Assembly: GCA_023415495.1 (NCBI GenBank)
Contig: JAEZKK010000024.1
Coordinates: 35,574-99,573, forward strand
Origin: Bacteroidota bacterium
GTDB lineage: Bacteria; Bacteroidota; Bacteroidia; Bacteroidales; P3
DNA length: 64,000 nucleotides
Direction of reading: 5' to 3'
Position 1 is the first letter of the stretch. The number at the start of each line of letters is the position of its first letter. The notes under the pieces were generated by a model. The model made no database searches. It was not told the origin of the DNA and saw only the letters and a list, made by a program, of their open reading frames with translations. Below, in pieces: positions 25,865-35,455 of the stretch. A program made the position numbers and the translations under genes.

Positions 25865-27187
25865 TTATAAAATATTTGGAGCATCACCCTGATTAATAAA
25901 TCGCTTATAGACTAAATTGCTGAAAAATAAAAATAAGTATGTAAAAGGTCTTTTAAGTACCCCTTTATTGATAATTGTACGCAAGATTATATTCTTATAA
26001 GTATATACCTCTTTATATAGCTTTATATAGGAGTCTTCAAGCTCTATTGGAGAGAAATTTTGGGGAGAGAATACGCAGTTTGTAGCTGTGTAAAGTGTGT
26101 AATCCTCGTGAAGCAATCTATTCTTTTCTTTCATCTCTTTATAGAAATCTGTTCCAGGAAGAGGAGTAAGTACATAGAATTTTGGTGCTGGTATTTTGTT
26201 TTTAATAATAAATTTTGCAGTTTTAATTAAAGACTCTTGTGTATCCCCATCAGTTCCAATAATCATTTCAGTAGCAGGGGCAATACCATAACTTTGTATT
26301 TTATTTAATAAAGAAGAAGTTTCGTTTACCTTTACCCAAGATTTATTCAAAGAATCAAGTCCACTTTGAGAAATACTTTCTATTCCTAAGCTAAGAATAT
26401 TACATCCTGAATCGGCAACAGTCCTAAGCAACTCTTCATTCTTAGCTATTAATAATGTGCATTGGCTTGCCCAAGTCATCTTAAGCGGTTTAATTTTTTT
26501 TGCAAGCTCCATAAGATAAGAAGGATTAGAAGCAATATTATCATCAATAAGGAAGAACCGATTAAACCCAAGCGACTTAATATGTAGAATATCTCTCATT
26601 ACTTCATCAATAGGGCGAAACATATATCTACCCTTATAAATACAATTGATTGAACAATAACTGCAAGTATGAGGGCAACCTCTCCCAGCCTGAACAGGAA
26701 GCATATACCCTATTTTCTTCTTCAATAACAAATCATAGCGAGGAAGTAATAAATTATCAAGACTCTCTAATTGGTTATCGTAAATAGGCTTTAATTCATT
26801 TTTTTCAAAATCATTTAAAAGCATTGGCAAAGAAATCTCACCATCACCAATAACTACACTATCACAATACTCCTTTACAAAATCAGGTAAAATAGAAACC
26901 ATATAACCACCCATAAATACCTTCTTCCCTCTTTTACGAAATTCTTTTGCAATATCTATAGCTCTAAATACTGCATGCCCCATAGCCCCAATACCTACAA
27001 TATCACAATCAGAATTAAAATCAATATCATCAACAACTTCAATCAATATCTCAACATCCCAATGCTTTGGAACATAAGAAGCTAAAAGAGGTAAACCAAG
27101 ACCAGGTAAATAAATCTGTTTTTGCTTACAGGGAATCCCTGTCTTAGAACCATATTGTGTAGGTTGAATTAATAATAGTTTTGGCAT
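25865..27187 (-). CDS. B12-binding-domain radical SAM enzyme (first of two in operon)
   Basis: 440 residues. The N-terminal domain (residues 1-150) has the Rossmann-like pattern of B12-binding domains (IGIGAMGHAVFRAIDIAKEF-like sequence, then GKKVFMGGYMVSILPD and SVVIGDGE). The radical SAM core follows, with the cluster-binding CPHTCSYC at Cys171, Cys175 and Cys178, and a typical downstream FFLIDDNIASN. Enzymes of this class use S-adenosylmethionine, often with cobalamin, to methylate or rearrange unactivated carbons; the family includes BchE and hopanoid-modifying enzymes. The B12-binding His motif (DxHxxG) is not obvious, so cobalamin use is uncertain. It is 15 bp downstream of a second such enzyme. 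Confidence 0.88.
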   Translation of the reverse strand: MPKLLLIQPTQYGSKTGIPCKQKQIYLPGLGLPLLASYVPKHWDVEILIEVVDDIDFNSDCDIVGIGAMGHAVFRAIDIAKEFRKRGKKVFMGGYMVSILPDFVKEYCDSVVIGDGEISLPMLLNDFEKNELKPIYDNQLESLDNLLLPRYDLLLKKKIGYMLPVQAGRGCPHTCSYCSINCIYKGRYMFRPIDEVMRDILHIKSLGFNRFFLIDDNIASNPSYLMELAKKIKPLKMTWASQCTLLIAKNEELLRTVADSGCNILSLGIESISQSGLDSLNKSWVKVNETSSLLNKIQSYGIAPATEMIIGTDGDTQESLIKTAKFIIKNKIPAPKFYVLTPLPGTDFYKEMKEKNRLLHEDYTLYTATNCVFSPQNFSPIELEDSYIKLYKEVYTYKNIILRTIINKGVLKRPFTYLFLFFSNLVYKRFINQGDAPNIL

Positions 27188-27202
27188 AATAGAAATAATT
27201 AT

Positions 27203-28555
27203 TTATTCATTAATCTTTCTCGAATATTGTTTTTTGACCTTTATAGCACCTAATAAAAGCTTGATTTGGTATTTAATAGGATATTTAATATGATGAATAA
27301 GATTAGAGGGTTGGAAAAGAACCCTAATGTACATTTTGAGAATTTCTCTATAAAACTCCTTAACACTCATCTTTTCAGGTTTAACAACAATATGAGCTAA
27401 ATCCCAACGAGCATAATCAGACCTATTTATTATTAGATTATTATCATCGAAATTGATATCTGTTTTTTCTAAAGGAGTTAGAGGTTGAATATTTAAGAAT
27501 CTAATCTTTAAATCTATCATCTTCTTTGTTGCTTTGCGAAAATCCTCTTTACTCCACTCAGGCATAGCAATTACTGAAGCATAACAGTCAACCTTATACT
27601 TATTCAATACATTCATAGCATATTCATTTGTCTTTGCCATGGACTTCTTGTTCAAAGAGGTTAATTCATTATCATTAAAGGACTCAAAGCCTACAATTAT
27701 AGTTCTTAAACCATATTTCTTAAACCGTTTAATTGTCTTTGGATGCTTGGCAATAAAGTCTGCTCTCCCATAAATCAAATATCGTTTCTTTATTGAGTGC
27801 TTCTTTAATAATTCAATAAAACTCATTACTCTTTCTTTGGAAACAAGAAAGTTATCATCAATAATATAGACCTCATTCTCTTCAATTCCTTTTAGCTCTT
27901 CAATAACCTCTTCTAAAGGTCTTTCCCAATAATTATCGCCTGTAATCTTTCTGCAAAAACAAAAGGAACAAGGAAATGGACAACCAAAGGAAGTCTTTAA
28001 TAATGCTACTTTTGGATGAAATACATAGAAGTATTTATCTCTATACTTTTTGGTTAAACTCCTATTAGGTATTGGAACAGAAAAATTATACTCAGGAAGA
28101 GTTGTTTCATCTAATATCTCATCAATCCTTAAAACCCCTAAAGGGAACTCTCCCCTGTTTTCTATATAATTTAATAGCTTAGGAAACTCTAATAATGCAT
28201 TTCTTACAACCCTATAATCAACAAAAGGACTATTAATCTTCTCTGGAAGTTTTTCTATATATACCCCTCCAACAACTATTATAATTTTAGAATTAATCTC
28301 CTTAGCCTTTTGAGAAATTTTGAGCATATACGAAGTATGAGTAATATATCCAGTAATACATACCATATCAGGCATGTATTTTTTAATAAAATACTCCGCA
28401 CCTTGTTTTTCCAAGATTAAATCAATAATTATTACATCATGTTCTTTTTCAACAAGAGTAGCAAGTAATTCCAATTCCAATGGTTCAACTATCATTAAGT
28501 GTTGTAAACCTATGGTTTCTTCTGGAGCTGATGGTCTAAGGAATAGTATTTTCAT
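27203..28555 (-). CDS. B12-binding-domain radical SAM enzyme (second of two in operon)
   Basis: 450 residues. An N-terminal B12-binding-like domain (PEETIGLQHLMIVEPLELEL, VCITGYITHTSYMLKI, IIIVVGGVYIEKLPEK) precedes the radical SAM core with CPFPCSFC at Cys192, Cys196 and Cys199; an extra cysteine follows at 201. EVYIIDDNFLV and TIIVGFESFND fit the barrel of this family. It is only about as similar to its neighbour as expected of two family members, so this is not a recent tandem duplication. It begins 3 bp after the acyltransferase-like gene at 28559. Product and substrate are unknown. Confidence 0.88.
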   Translation of the reverse strand: MKILFLRPSAPEETIGLQHLMIVEPLELELLATLVEKEHDVIIIDLILEKQGAEYFIKKYMPDMVCITGYITHTSYMLKISQKAKEINSKIIIVVGGVYIEKLPEKINSPFVDYRVVRNALLEFPKLLNYIENRGEFPLGVLRIDEILDETTLPEYNFSVPIPNRSLTKKYRDKYFYVFHPKVALLKTSFGCPFPCSFCFCRKITGDNYWERPLEEVIEELKGIEENEVYIIDDNFLVSKERVMSFIELLKKHSIKKRYLIYGRADFIAKHPKTIKRFKKYGLRTIIVGFESFNDNELTSLNKKSMAKTNEYAMNVLNKYKVDCYASVIAMPEWSKEDFRKATKKMIDLKIRFLNIQPLTPLEKTDINFDDNNLIINRSDYARWDLAHIVVKPEKMSVKEFYREILKMYIRVLFQPSNLIHHIKYPIKYQIKLLLGAIKVKKQYSRKINE

Positions 28556-28558
28556 AAT

Positions 28559-29569
28559 CTAATGAGTTTTATAAATATTAGCTTGAATAGATTTTGATTT
28601 ATTTGTCAATTGATTTCTAAAAGTATAAAGTAGAAGGTTAATAATCCTATTTGAATGATAAAGAAACATCCTCTTAGGTATTAATTCTCCTCCCAATCTT
28701 ATTTTAGATATTTCTGCTGTCTGTCCTAAACTTATTTTCTTAGCTTTTAATTCAATTCCTTCTTGAATAATTGATATTAGATTATTGAAATAAGAATCAT
28801 ATTTATCTCTTAAGCTGTAATTTATACCTCCAAAAAGAAAATAATACATAAGATTAGCATTTCTATTATCCTTTGTTGTAATATGCCATGTAAGAAGATT
28901 TTCATCCTTATAAAGGGAATGCAATACAAAGTTATTATTTAAGTTTTGGAAAAAGTCTTTACTAAGGATTTCAAGCTTGGTTTTCGTCTTTTCCATTATG
29001 CTTAAATACTGAGAATAATGATTGTCTGTAAACGTATTGCATGCTTCACTTGTTTTAATTATTCCATCATACTTCCTTAGTGCCTGAGATACCCTTCTTC
29101 TATAATTATGTTTTAACTCATTCAAATAATCTTCCCACGAATTAAAATTATTTTCAAATACTATGGTTGGAAGGGTTTGCATTTGAATAATTCCATTTAT
29201 TTTTAGTGGGTTATCGTAGTTTAAACAGAGGATAATACCTTTTTCTTCTTTTAAAATATATTCTATAAGTAAATTATAATATTTTTCATCCCCAATAATA
29301 GCATTTCCATCAACCGAACAAGGCACTCCAATTATAGTAAAAGGAAGGTTTAATTTGAATTTAGAAAATGTTAGGAGGTTTATCTTTAAAGAATATACTA
29401 TTGCTCCAGCTATTAGTCTGTCTTCGTTATAAAGAAGATAATATCTCTGGTAACAAGGATTATTTTGTTCAAGGTGAATCAAAAAATCTGAACTCTGATA
29501 TACACTTTCAGTTAGTTTATCCCAAGAGGAATTTAAATTAGTCGCACTTAGAATCTTCTCTATTCTCAT
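28559..29569 (-). CDS. GNAT/FemAB-like acyltransferase (first gene of the radical SAM operon)
   Basis: 336 residues from the ATG at 29567-29569 (MRIEKILSATNLNSS). An upstream in-frame start at 29620 lies beyond the promoter box at 29595-29602 and is rejected. The pattern LKHNYRRRVSQALRKY, a long middle section and AKKISLGQTAEISKIRLGGELIPK resembles BioF2/FemAB-type GNAT proteins, which move acyl or aminoacyl groups onto amino sugars, peptides or lipids. No signal peptide is present. It heads a tightly packed four-gene unit whose gaps are 3, 15 and 2 bp. Confidence 0.75.
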   Translation of the reverse strand: MRIEKILSATNLNSSWDKLTESVYQSSDFLIHLEQNNPCYQRYYLLYNEDRLIAGAIVYSLKINLLTFSKFKLNLPFTIIGVPCSVDGNAIIGDEKYYNLLIEYILKEEKGIILCLNYDNPLKINGIIQMQTLPTIVFENNFNSWEDYLNELKHNYRRRVSQALRKYDGIIKTSEACNTFTDNHYSQYLSIMEKTKTKLEILSKDFFQNLNNNFVLHSLYKDENLLTWHITTKDNRNANLMYYFLFGGINYSLRDKYDSYFNNLISIIQEGIELKAKKISLGQTAEISKIRLGGELIPKRMFLYHSNRIINLLLYTFRNQLTNKSKSIQANIYKTH

Positions 29570-29594
29570 TCCAATTGTTTTAGTAAAGAATATG

Positions 29595-29602
29595 CAAATA
29601 TA
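29595..29602 (-). promoter_or_regulatory. -7 promoter box for the four-gene radical SAM operon
   Basis: Minus-strand TATATTTG followed by CA, 25 bp upstream of the ATG at 29569; decides the start of that gene. Confidence 0.65.
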
Positions 29603-29679
29603 CATTATATAAATTATCACACAATATTAAATTGCTTATTATTGTAATCTTTATTACATTTGCTTTATTAAAATATATG

Positions 29680-29687
29680 TAATTTTG
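29680..29687 (+). promoter_or_regulatory. -7 promoter box for the cupin gene
   Basis: TAATTTTG, 32 bp before the ATG at 29720. Confidence 0.55.
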
Positions 29688-29719
29688 GACTTTAAATAAA
29701 TCATTTAATATCTATTATT

Positions 29720-30058
29720 ATGAATATAGTAAATTATAAAGAGCTTGAGATTATGGATAATCCTCATGGGGTTGAGGCTAAGAAATTGCTTGATACGGAG
29801 CATGCACAGGTTATGCATATACTTCTAAAACCTAATGAAAAACTTAAAAGACATTTAACCCCTGTTGATGTGTTTTTCTATGTATTGGAGGGCGAGGGTT
29901 ATGTGGAAATTGGGGATGAAAAGGTATTGGTTAAGAAAGATAGCTTGATTGAAAGCCCAAAGAGAATAGTTCACTGTCTATATAACGAAAGTGATAAGGA
30001 TTTTAGAGTACTTGTGGTAAAAACTCCTCGACCAAGCAAACCTACAGAGGTTAAATAG
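29720..30058 (+). CDS. Single-domain cupin protein
   Basis: 112 residues. A cupin barrel with motif 1 approximating G(X)5HXH...E: EKLKRHLTPVDVFFYVLEGEGYVEIGDE, in which only some metal ligands are obvious, and motif 2 near SPKRIVHCLYNES. Proteins of this kind bind small molecules or metals and may be enzymes or sensors. It has its own promoter and precedes folC, which also appears to have its own box, so joint regulation is possible but not required. No specific role is recognised. Confidence 0.85.
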   Translation: MNIVNYKELEIMDNPHGVEAKKLLDTEHAQVMHILLKPNEKLKRHLTPVDVFFYVLEGEGYVEIGDEKVLVKKDSLIESPKRIVHCLYNESDKDFRVLVVKTPRPSKPTEVK

Positions 30059-30069
30059 ATTTTTTTGAG

Positions 30070-30077
30070 TAATTTTG
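30070..30077 (+). promoter_or_regulatory. -7 promoter box for folC
   Basis: TAATTTTG followed by CTG, 27 bp before the ATG at 30105. It overlaps the alternative start at 30075, which is therefore unlikely. Confidence 0.55.
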
Positions 30078-30104
30078 CTGATTAATTTTATTAATTGCAA
30101 AAGG

Positions 30105-31391
30105 ATGAATTACCAAGAAACTATCGACTATCTTTTCTCTTTTTTACCTATGTTTCAAAGAATTGGAGCAGCTGCTTATAAGGCGGATTTGGGAAATACT
30201 ATTGCTTTGATGGAAGCCTTAGGCAACCCGCAGAATAGCTTTCGTTCAATTCATGTTGCTGGAACTAATGGAAAAGGTTCTACATCTCATATGATTGCTT
30301 CCATATTAACCCAAAAGGGTCTTAAAGTTGGTCTTCATACCTCTCCTCACCTTAGAGATTTTCGTGAAAGGATTAGAATTGATGGAGTATTGGTTGAAGA
30401 GGAATGGGTAATTGGTTTTGTAGAGAGATATAAGAAAGATATTGAAAGAATTAAACCCTCTTTCTTCGAGGTTGCTGTGGGTATGGCTTTTAAGTATTTT
30501 GAAGAAAAAAAAGTAGATATTGCAGTGATTGAAGTTGGTATGGGTGGGAGATTGGACTCTACTAATATTATTTCCCCACTTCTAAGTATTATTACCAATA
30601 TTAGCCTTGACCATACTGCATTTCTTGGAAGGGACTTAGCTTCTATTGCTGAGGAAAAAGCAGGTATTATTAAGGAAAGCACCCCTGTTGTAATAGGTCA
30701 GTATTTAGATGAAACCAAAAAGGTTTTCGCTTCAAAAGCAAGGGAAATGAATGCTCCAATTATCTTTGCTCAAGAGATATATTCTATGGAAAATCCAAGA
30801 CATAAAGACACTAAACTAATACTTGATGTATATAAGTCTGGAAAATTGAAATACAAAGACTTCACCTCTACTCTTACTGGTAATTATCAGCTTAAAAATA
30901 TCTCCACAATGCTAACTGCAATGGACGAGTTAAATAATCTTGGATTTGATTTATCAGAAAAAATAATTCGTGGTGGGATAGAAAATCTTCCAACCAATGC
31001 TCCACTTATGGGACGCTGGCAAAAACTTGGTGAAAAGCCATTGATTATTGCCGATACAGGGCATAACGAGGATGGACTTAAGTATATAATTGAGCAAATT
31101 GCTCAAACCCCATACGAAAACCTACATTTTGTGCTTGGAATGGTTGATGATAAGGATGTTGATAAGGTTCTTTCAATGCTTCCTAACCATGCCCACTACT
31201 ATCTTTGCAAAGCCGATATCCCAAGAGGATTAAGCGTAGATATTCTCGAAGAAAAAGTAAAAGCACATAATTTCCATTACTCCAAACATAGCTCAGTTTC
31301 CTCTGCATTCCAAGCAGCAAAAGCCCAAGCCAAGGAAAACGACCTTGTCTTCGTAGGTGGCAGCACCTTTACAGTCGCAGAATGTGTTTAA
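30105..31391 (+). CDS. folC: Folylpolyglutamate synthase / dihydrofolate synthase
   Basis: 428 residues from the ATG at 30105 (MNYQETIDYLF). It adds glutamate to dihydropteroate and to folates, keeping them in the cell; Mur-ligase fold. Key sites: the P-loop HVAGTNGKGSTSHM near residues 46-59, HTSPHLRDFRERI, the Mg-binding region VIEVGMGGRLDSTN, and ISLDHTAFLG. The C-terminal domain begins around DTGHNEDGL. glyA nearby is also a folate enzyme, but the two are not in one operon. Confidence 0.95.
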   Translation: MNYQETIDYLFSFLPMFQRIGAAAYKADLGNTIALMEALGNPQNSFRSIHVAGTNGKGSTSHMIASILTQKGLKVGLHTSPHLRDFRERIRIDGVLVEEEWVIGFVERYKKDIERIKPSFFEVAVGMAFKYFEEKKVDIAVIEVGMGGRLDSTNIISPLLSIITNISLDHTAFLGRDLASIAEEKAGIIKESTPVVIGQYLDETKKVFASKAREMNAPIIFAQEIYSMENPRHKDTKLILDVYKSGKLKYKDFTSTLTGNYQLKNISTMLTAMDELNNLGFDLSEKIIRGGIENLPTNAPLMGRWQKLGEKPLIIADTGHNEDGLKYIIEQIAQTPYENLHFVLGMVDDKDVDKVLSMLPNHAHYYLCKADIPRGLSVDILEEKVKAHNFHYSKHSSVSSAFQAAKAQAKENDLVFVGGSTFTVAECV

Positions 31392-31492
31392 TCAATACAT
31401 TATATTTAATTTAATAAAGAAAAGAACCAATCAAATCAAGAGATAAACTAATAGAATTTGATTACAAATTTTTCTCTTTTGATTCTAATTTA

Positions 31493-31575
31493 ATATAATG
31501 CCATTATATCGTCCATTTAATGGCATTATATTGCCGGAATAATGGCATTATATCGCAAGTATAATGGCATTATAT
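31493..31575. repeat. Palindrome array B: four 17-bp palindromes at exact 22-bp period
   Basis: Units start at 31493, 31515, 31537 and 31559. The shared part is AATGSCATTATAT, and the fullest copy is ATATAATGCCATTATAT; the left arm degrades in copies 2-4. The spacers differ. It occupies the 31392-31719 gap between folC and leuS. Upstream in the same gap (31452-31490) are TAGAATTTGATTAC and TTTTGATTCTAA, which resemble units of arrays C and D. Confidence 0.85.
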
Positions 31576-31662
31576 CAGAACAGAATCAAATAAGAATAGT
31601 TTAAAGTCTAATTAATCTATTTCCTTACTTGGTTACATAAGATTTAAATGAGCAGAAATTCT

Positions 31663-31670
31663 TATCTTTG
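31663..31670 (+). promoter_or_regulatory. -7 promoter box for leuS
   Basis: TATCTTTG followed by CAA, about 49 bp before the ATG at 31720. Confidence 0.65.
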
Positions 31671-31719
31671 CAAGTTGTAATTTGAAAAATAACTTTAAAA
31701 AATAAAGACTAATATACTT

Positions 31720-34509
31720 ATGGACTATAATTTTAAAGAAGTTGAGCCTAAATGGCAGGAATATTGGAAGAAGAACAAGACTTTTTGCGTTGATATTGAC
31801 AAAGACAAGCCTAAATACTATGTATTGGATATGTTCCCTTATCCTTCGGGAGCTGGACTCCATGTTGGACATCCACTTGGTTATATTGCCTCAGATATTT
31901 ACTCGCGTTATAAGAGATTAAACGGCTTTAACGTGCTTCATCCTATGGGTTTTGACGCCTATGGTTTACCTGCAGAGCAATATGCTATCCAAACAGGACA
32001 ACATCCAGCAATTACAACTGAAATAAATATTAAAAGATACAGAGAACAATTAGATAAGATTGGTCTTTCTTACGATTGGGATAGAGAAGTTAGGACTTGC
32101 GACCCAAATTACTATAAATGGACTCAATGGTGCTTTATCCAATTATTCAATTCTTATTATTGCTATGATACAAATCAAGCAAGACCAATAGAGGAATTGA
32201 TTCCAGCCTTTGAACAAGGACAGGCAAATTTATTAAATGTAGCTTGTACAAAACCATTGGACTTTACATCGGAGGATTGGGCTAATTACTCTGAAAAGGA
32301 AAAGAGTGATGTGTTGATGAATTATCGTTTGGCTTATAGAAGTGAATCATTGGTGAATTGGTGTAGCGAATTAGGTACTGTACTTGCAAACGATGAGGTT
32401 GTAAATGGAGTTTCTGTTCGTGGAGGTTATCCAGTGGAGAGAAAATCTATGATGCAATGGAGCTTAAGAATAACAGCCTATGCAGAGAGATTGCTCGAGG
32501 GGTTAAATAATATTGATTGGTCTGACTCAATCAAGGAAATCCAAAAGAATTGGATAGGAAAGAGTCAAGGAGCTTCAATTAATTTCACTACCGAGGGAGG
32601 AGATATTTTAGAAGTATTTACAACAAGAGCAGATACTCTTTGGGGAGTTACCTTTATGGTACTTTGCCCAGAACACCAATTAATATCTAAGCTTACAACT
32701 TCTGAAAACAAAGAAGAGGTAGAAAAATATATTGCATGGACAAAGACACGCTCTGAAAGAGAACGCCAAAGCGAGGTAAAACAAATATCAGGTGTATTCA
32801 CAGGTTCCTATGCTATTAATCCACTTAGCAATGAAAAGATTCCTATTTGGATATCTGAATATGTACTTGCAGGTTATGGCTCTGGAGCTATTATGGCTGT
32901 GCCAGGACATGACACAAGAGATTTTGCATTTGCCCGTAATTTCAACCTGCCAATTAAACAAGTTGTAGTCCCTATTGGAGAAGAAGAGGAAGATGTAAGC
33001 ACTTGGAGAGATGCAAAGGATTCTAAAAATGGTCATTGTATAAATTCTGGCTTTATTACAGGTCTTGAGGTTAAAGAAGCAATGAGCAAGGTTATAGAAT
33101 ATGTAAAGGAAAAAGGCATTGGCTTTGGAACAATCAACTATCGCCTTCGTGATGCTATCTTTTCCCGTCAAAGATATTGGGGAGAGCCATTCCCTATCTA
33201 TTATAAAGATGGTGTGCCTTACGCAATGGATGAAAAAGACCTTCCTTTGGAATTACCAGAGATAGATGTTTATCTTCCAACCAAAGATGGAGAGCCACCA
33301 ATTGCGAGAGCAAAGAATTGGAATGTAGAGATTGATGGCAAGACCTATCCATTAGATACTAATACCATGCCTGGCTTTGCTGGTTCAAATGCTTATTCAC
33401 TTAGATATATGGATCCTAATAATAATGAGGAGTATTTCTCTAAGGAGGCTAATTCTTATTGGGAAAATGTGGATTTATATATAGGTGGAAGCGAACATGC
33501 AACAGGTCATTTGCTTTATTCTCGTTTTATTACCAAATTCCTTTACGATTTAGGAGTTTGTATTAAAGATGAGCCATATAAAAAGCTTATCAACCAAGGT
33601 ATGATTCAAGGTAGAAGTAGTTTTGTTTATAGAATTAAGGGCACAAATAAGTTTGTATCCTATAATTTAAAAGAAAACTACGATACAGACCCAATACATG
33701 TTGATATTAATATTGTAGATAATGATATTTTAGATACAGAGGCTTTCAAAAATTGGAGAGAAGAATTTAAAACTGCTGAATTTATACTTGAAGAAGGAAA
33801 ATACGTTTGCGGATATGAGGTTGAAAAGATGTCAAAGAGCTTATATAATGTTCAAAACCCTGACGATTTGATAGAGCGTTACGGAGCTGATACCCTAAGA
33901 CTATATGAGATGTTCTTAGGACCACTTGAGCAATCCAAACCTTGGGATACTAAGGGTATTGAGGGAGTATTTCGTTTTATGAGAAAACTTTGGAAGCTAT
34001 ATCACGATAAGGATAATAACCTAAACGTATCTGACGAAAAGCCAACAAAAGAAGAATATAAAGCATTATTCAAGGCTGTAAAGAAGGTTAAGGAAGATAT
34101 TGAACGTTTTTCTTTCAATACCTCTGTTTCTACTTTTATGATTTGTGTTAATGAGTTAACAGATTTGAAATGTAATAAAAGAGGAATCCTTGAACCATTA
34201 GCAATTATCCTATCTCCTTTTGCTCCACATATTGCTGAAGAGCTTTGGGCTCTATTAGGTCATAAGGATACTATTAGTTTTGCTTCTTTCCCAGAGGTTG
34301 ATGAATCTGTTCTTGTAGAGTCATCTTTTAATTATCCTATTTCGATTAATGGAAAGATGAGACTTACTCTTGAGTTTCCTTTGGATATGTCGAAAGAGGA
34401 TATTGAAAAAGAAGTATTGGCAAATAGTGATATTATTAGATATATGGAAGGTAAGGCGGTTAAGAAGATAATCTTTGTGCCTAAAAAAATCATTAATATT
34501 GTCTGCTAA
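31720..34509 (+). CDS. leuS: Leucyl-tRNA synthetase
   Basis: 929 residues. Charges tRNA-Leu. HIGH-type signature HVGH at 48-51 (PSGAGLHVGHPLGY), the editing domain with TLWGVTFMVLCPEH and GYGSGAIMAVPGHDTRD, and KMSKS at 703-707. The C-terminal anticodon-binding region ends KGRVEIGRAV-like positions replaced by VKKIIFVPKKIINIVC. Length and layout are usual for bacteria. The downstream transporter frame overlaps its end by 11-35 bp. Confidence 0.97.
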   Translation: MDYNFKEVEPKWQEYWKKNKTFCVDIDKDKPKYYVLDMFPYPSGAGLHVGHPLGYIASDIYSRYKRLNGFNVLHPMGFDAYGLPAEQYAIQTGQHPAITTEINIKRYREQLDKIGLSYDWDREVRTCDPNYYKWTQWCFIQLFNSYYCYDTNQARPIEELIPAFEQGQANLLNVACTKPLDFTSEDWANYSEKEKSDVLMNYRLAYRSESLVNWCSELGTVLANDEVVNGVSVRGGYPVERKSMMQWSLRITAYAERLLEGLNNIDWSDSIKEIQKNWIGKSQGASINFTTEGGDILEVFTTRADTLWGVTFMVLCPEHQLISKLTTSENKEEVEKYIAWTKTRSERERQSEVKQISGVFTGSYAINPLSNEKIPIWISEYVLAGYGSGAIMAVPGHDTRDFAFARNFNLPIKQVVVPIGEEEEDVSTWRDAKDSKNGHCINSGFITGLEVKEAMSKVIEYVKEKGIGFGTINYRLRDAIFSRQRYWGEPFPIYYKDGVPYAMDEKDLPLELPEIDVYLPTKDGEPPIARAKNWNVEIDGKTYPLDTNTMPGFAGSNAYSLRYMDPNNNEEYFSKEANSYWENVDLYIGGSEHATGHLLYSRFITKFLYDLGVCIKDEPYKKLINQGMIQGRSSFVYRIKGTNKFVSYNLKENYDTDPIHVDINIVDNDILDTEAFKNWREEFKTAEFILEEGKYVCGYEVEKMSKSLYNVQNPDDLIERYGADTLRLYEMFLGPLEQSKPWDTKGIEGVFRFMRKLWKLYHDKDNNLNVSDEKPTKEEYKALFKAVKKVKEDIERFSFNTSVSTFMICVNELTDLKCNKRGILEPLAIILSPFAPHIAEELWALLGHKDTISFASFPEVDESVLVESSFNYPISINGKMRLTLEFPLDMSKEDIEKEVLANSDIIRYMEGKAVKKIIFVPKKIINIVC

Positions 34510-35392
34510 TACTACTAATCCACATAAGATTAGGGGAGTTGTTTTTGCACTTATATCTTCAATAAGTTTTGGACTACTCCCCTATTTTTCTATTCCTGTA
34601 AAAGCCGAAGGAATGAGCACTGAGGCTCTTATGTTCTATCGTTTTTTGTTTTCAGTGATAATTTACGGCATTTATCTATTCTTTACTAAGGCAGATTTCT
34701 CAATTACAAGAAAGCAAGTTTTTCATTTAATAGTTATTGGTGGCTTTGGATATGGGTTTACTGGGCTAACACTTGTTGCTTCCTACGATTATATCCCTTC
34801 GGGTATAGGTACAACAATAGGATTCTTATTCCCAGTTATGATTGCTATATTTATGTGGATATTCTATAAGGAAAGACTTAAAAAGATTATCTACCTATCT
34901 CTTTTTCTTTCAATTCTTGGAGTTTTTCTTTTGAGTTATACTCCCAATCAGGGTATGGTTAGCCCTTATGGTTTATTCCTGCTAATGATTACTAATATAA
35001 TGTATGGAATGTATATTATTGGGATTAATAAAACCTCAATTCGTCATCTCCCCTCTTCAGTCCTAACCTTCTATGTACTTGTTATTTCAATGATTGTCTG
35101 CCTTTGTCTAACTCTTTTCAATAATAGCCTCACTCCTATTCCTTCCCTTACTGCTGGGATTAATATTAGCCTTATGGCTATTATAACAACTATAATTTCT
35201 AATCTAACTCTAATCCTTGCTATTAAATCAATAGGCTCCACAATCACAGCCCTACTCTCTCCCTTAGAGCCTGTAACTGCAATAATTATAGGAGTAATTG
35301 CATTTAATGAAGTTTTTAATTTCCAAATCCTCTCTGGAGTAATCATAATTATCATTGCCGTTGTGCTGATTATGATAAAAGAAAAGAAATAA
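34475..35392 (+). CDS. EamA/DMT-family transporter
   Basis: 305 residues if the first TTG at 34475 is used; a second TTG at 34499 would give 297 residues and reduce the overlap with leuS to 11 bp. No ATG lies near the likely N-terminus, so the exact start is uncertain. Ten hydrophobic segments in two EamA halves (about residues 19-155 and 165-300) mark a drug/metabolite transporter; GLTLVASYDYIPSGIGTTIGFLFP and LSPLEPVTAIIIGVIAFNE are typical half ends. It probably exports an amino acid or metabolite across the inner membrane. Translation is likely coupled to leuS. Confidence 0.88.
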   Translation: MCLKKSLILSANTTNPHKIRGVVFALISSISFGLLPYFSIPVKAEGMSTEALMFYRFLFSVIIYGIYLFFTKADFSITRKQVFHLIVIGGFGYGFTGLTLVASYDYIPSGIGTTIGFLFPVMIAIFMWIFYKERLKKIIYLSLFLSILGVFLLSYTPNQGMVSPYGLFLLMITNIMYGMYIIGINKTSIRHLPSSVLTFYVLVISMIVCLCLTLFNNSLTPIPSLTAGINISLMAIITTIISNLTLILAIKSIGSTITALLSPLEPVTAIIIGVIAFNEVFNFQILSGVIIIIIAVVLIMIKEKK

Positions 35393-35426
35393 AACCTTAT
35401 AAATTGGTTTTTCTTTCTTATTTCCA

Positions 35427-35434
35427 TATATTTG
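35427..35434 (+). promoter_or_regulatory. -7 promoter box for the methyltransferase at 35456
   Basis: TATATTTG followed by CAA, 21 bp before the ATG at 35456. It overlaps the alternative start at 35432. Confidence 0.65.
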
Positions 35435-35455
35435 CAAATTAAAACATATTTTATT

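Noticed and set aside
29570..29620. Upstream start of the FemAB-like gene
   Set aside because: The promoter box at 29595-29602 lies downstream of it.
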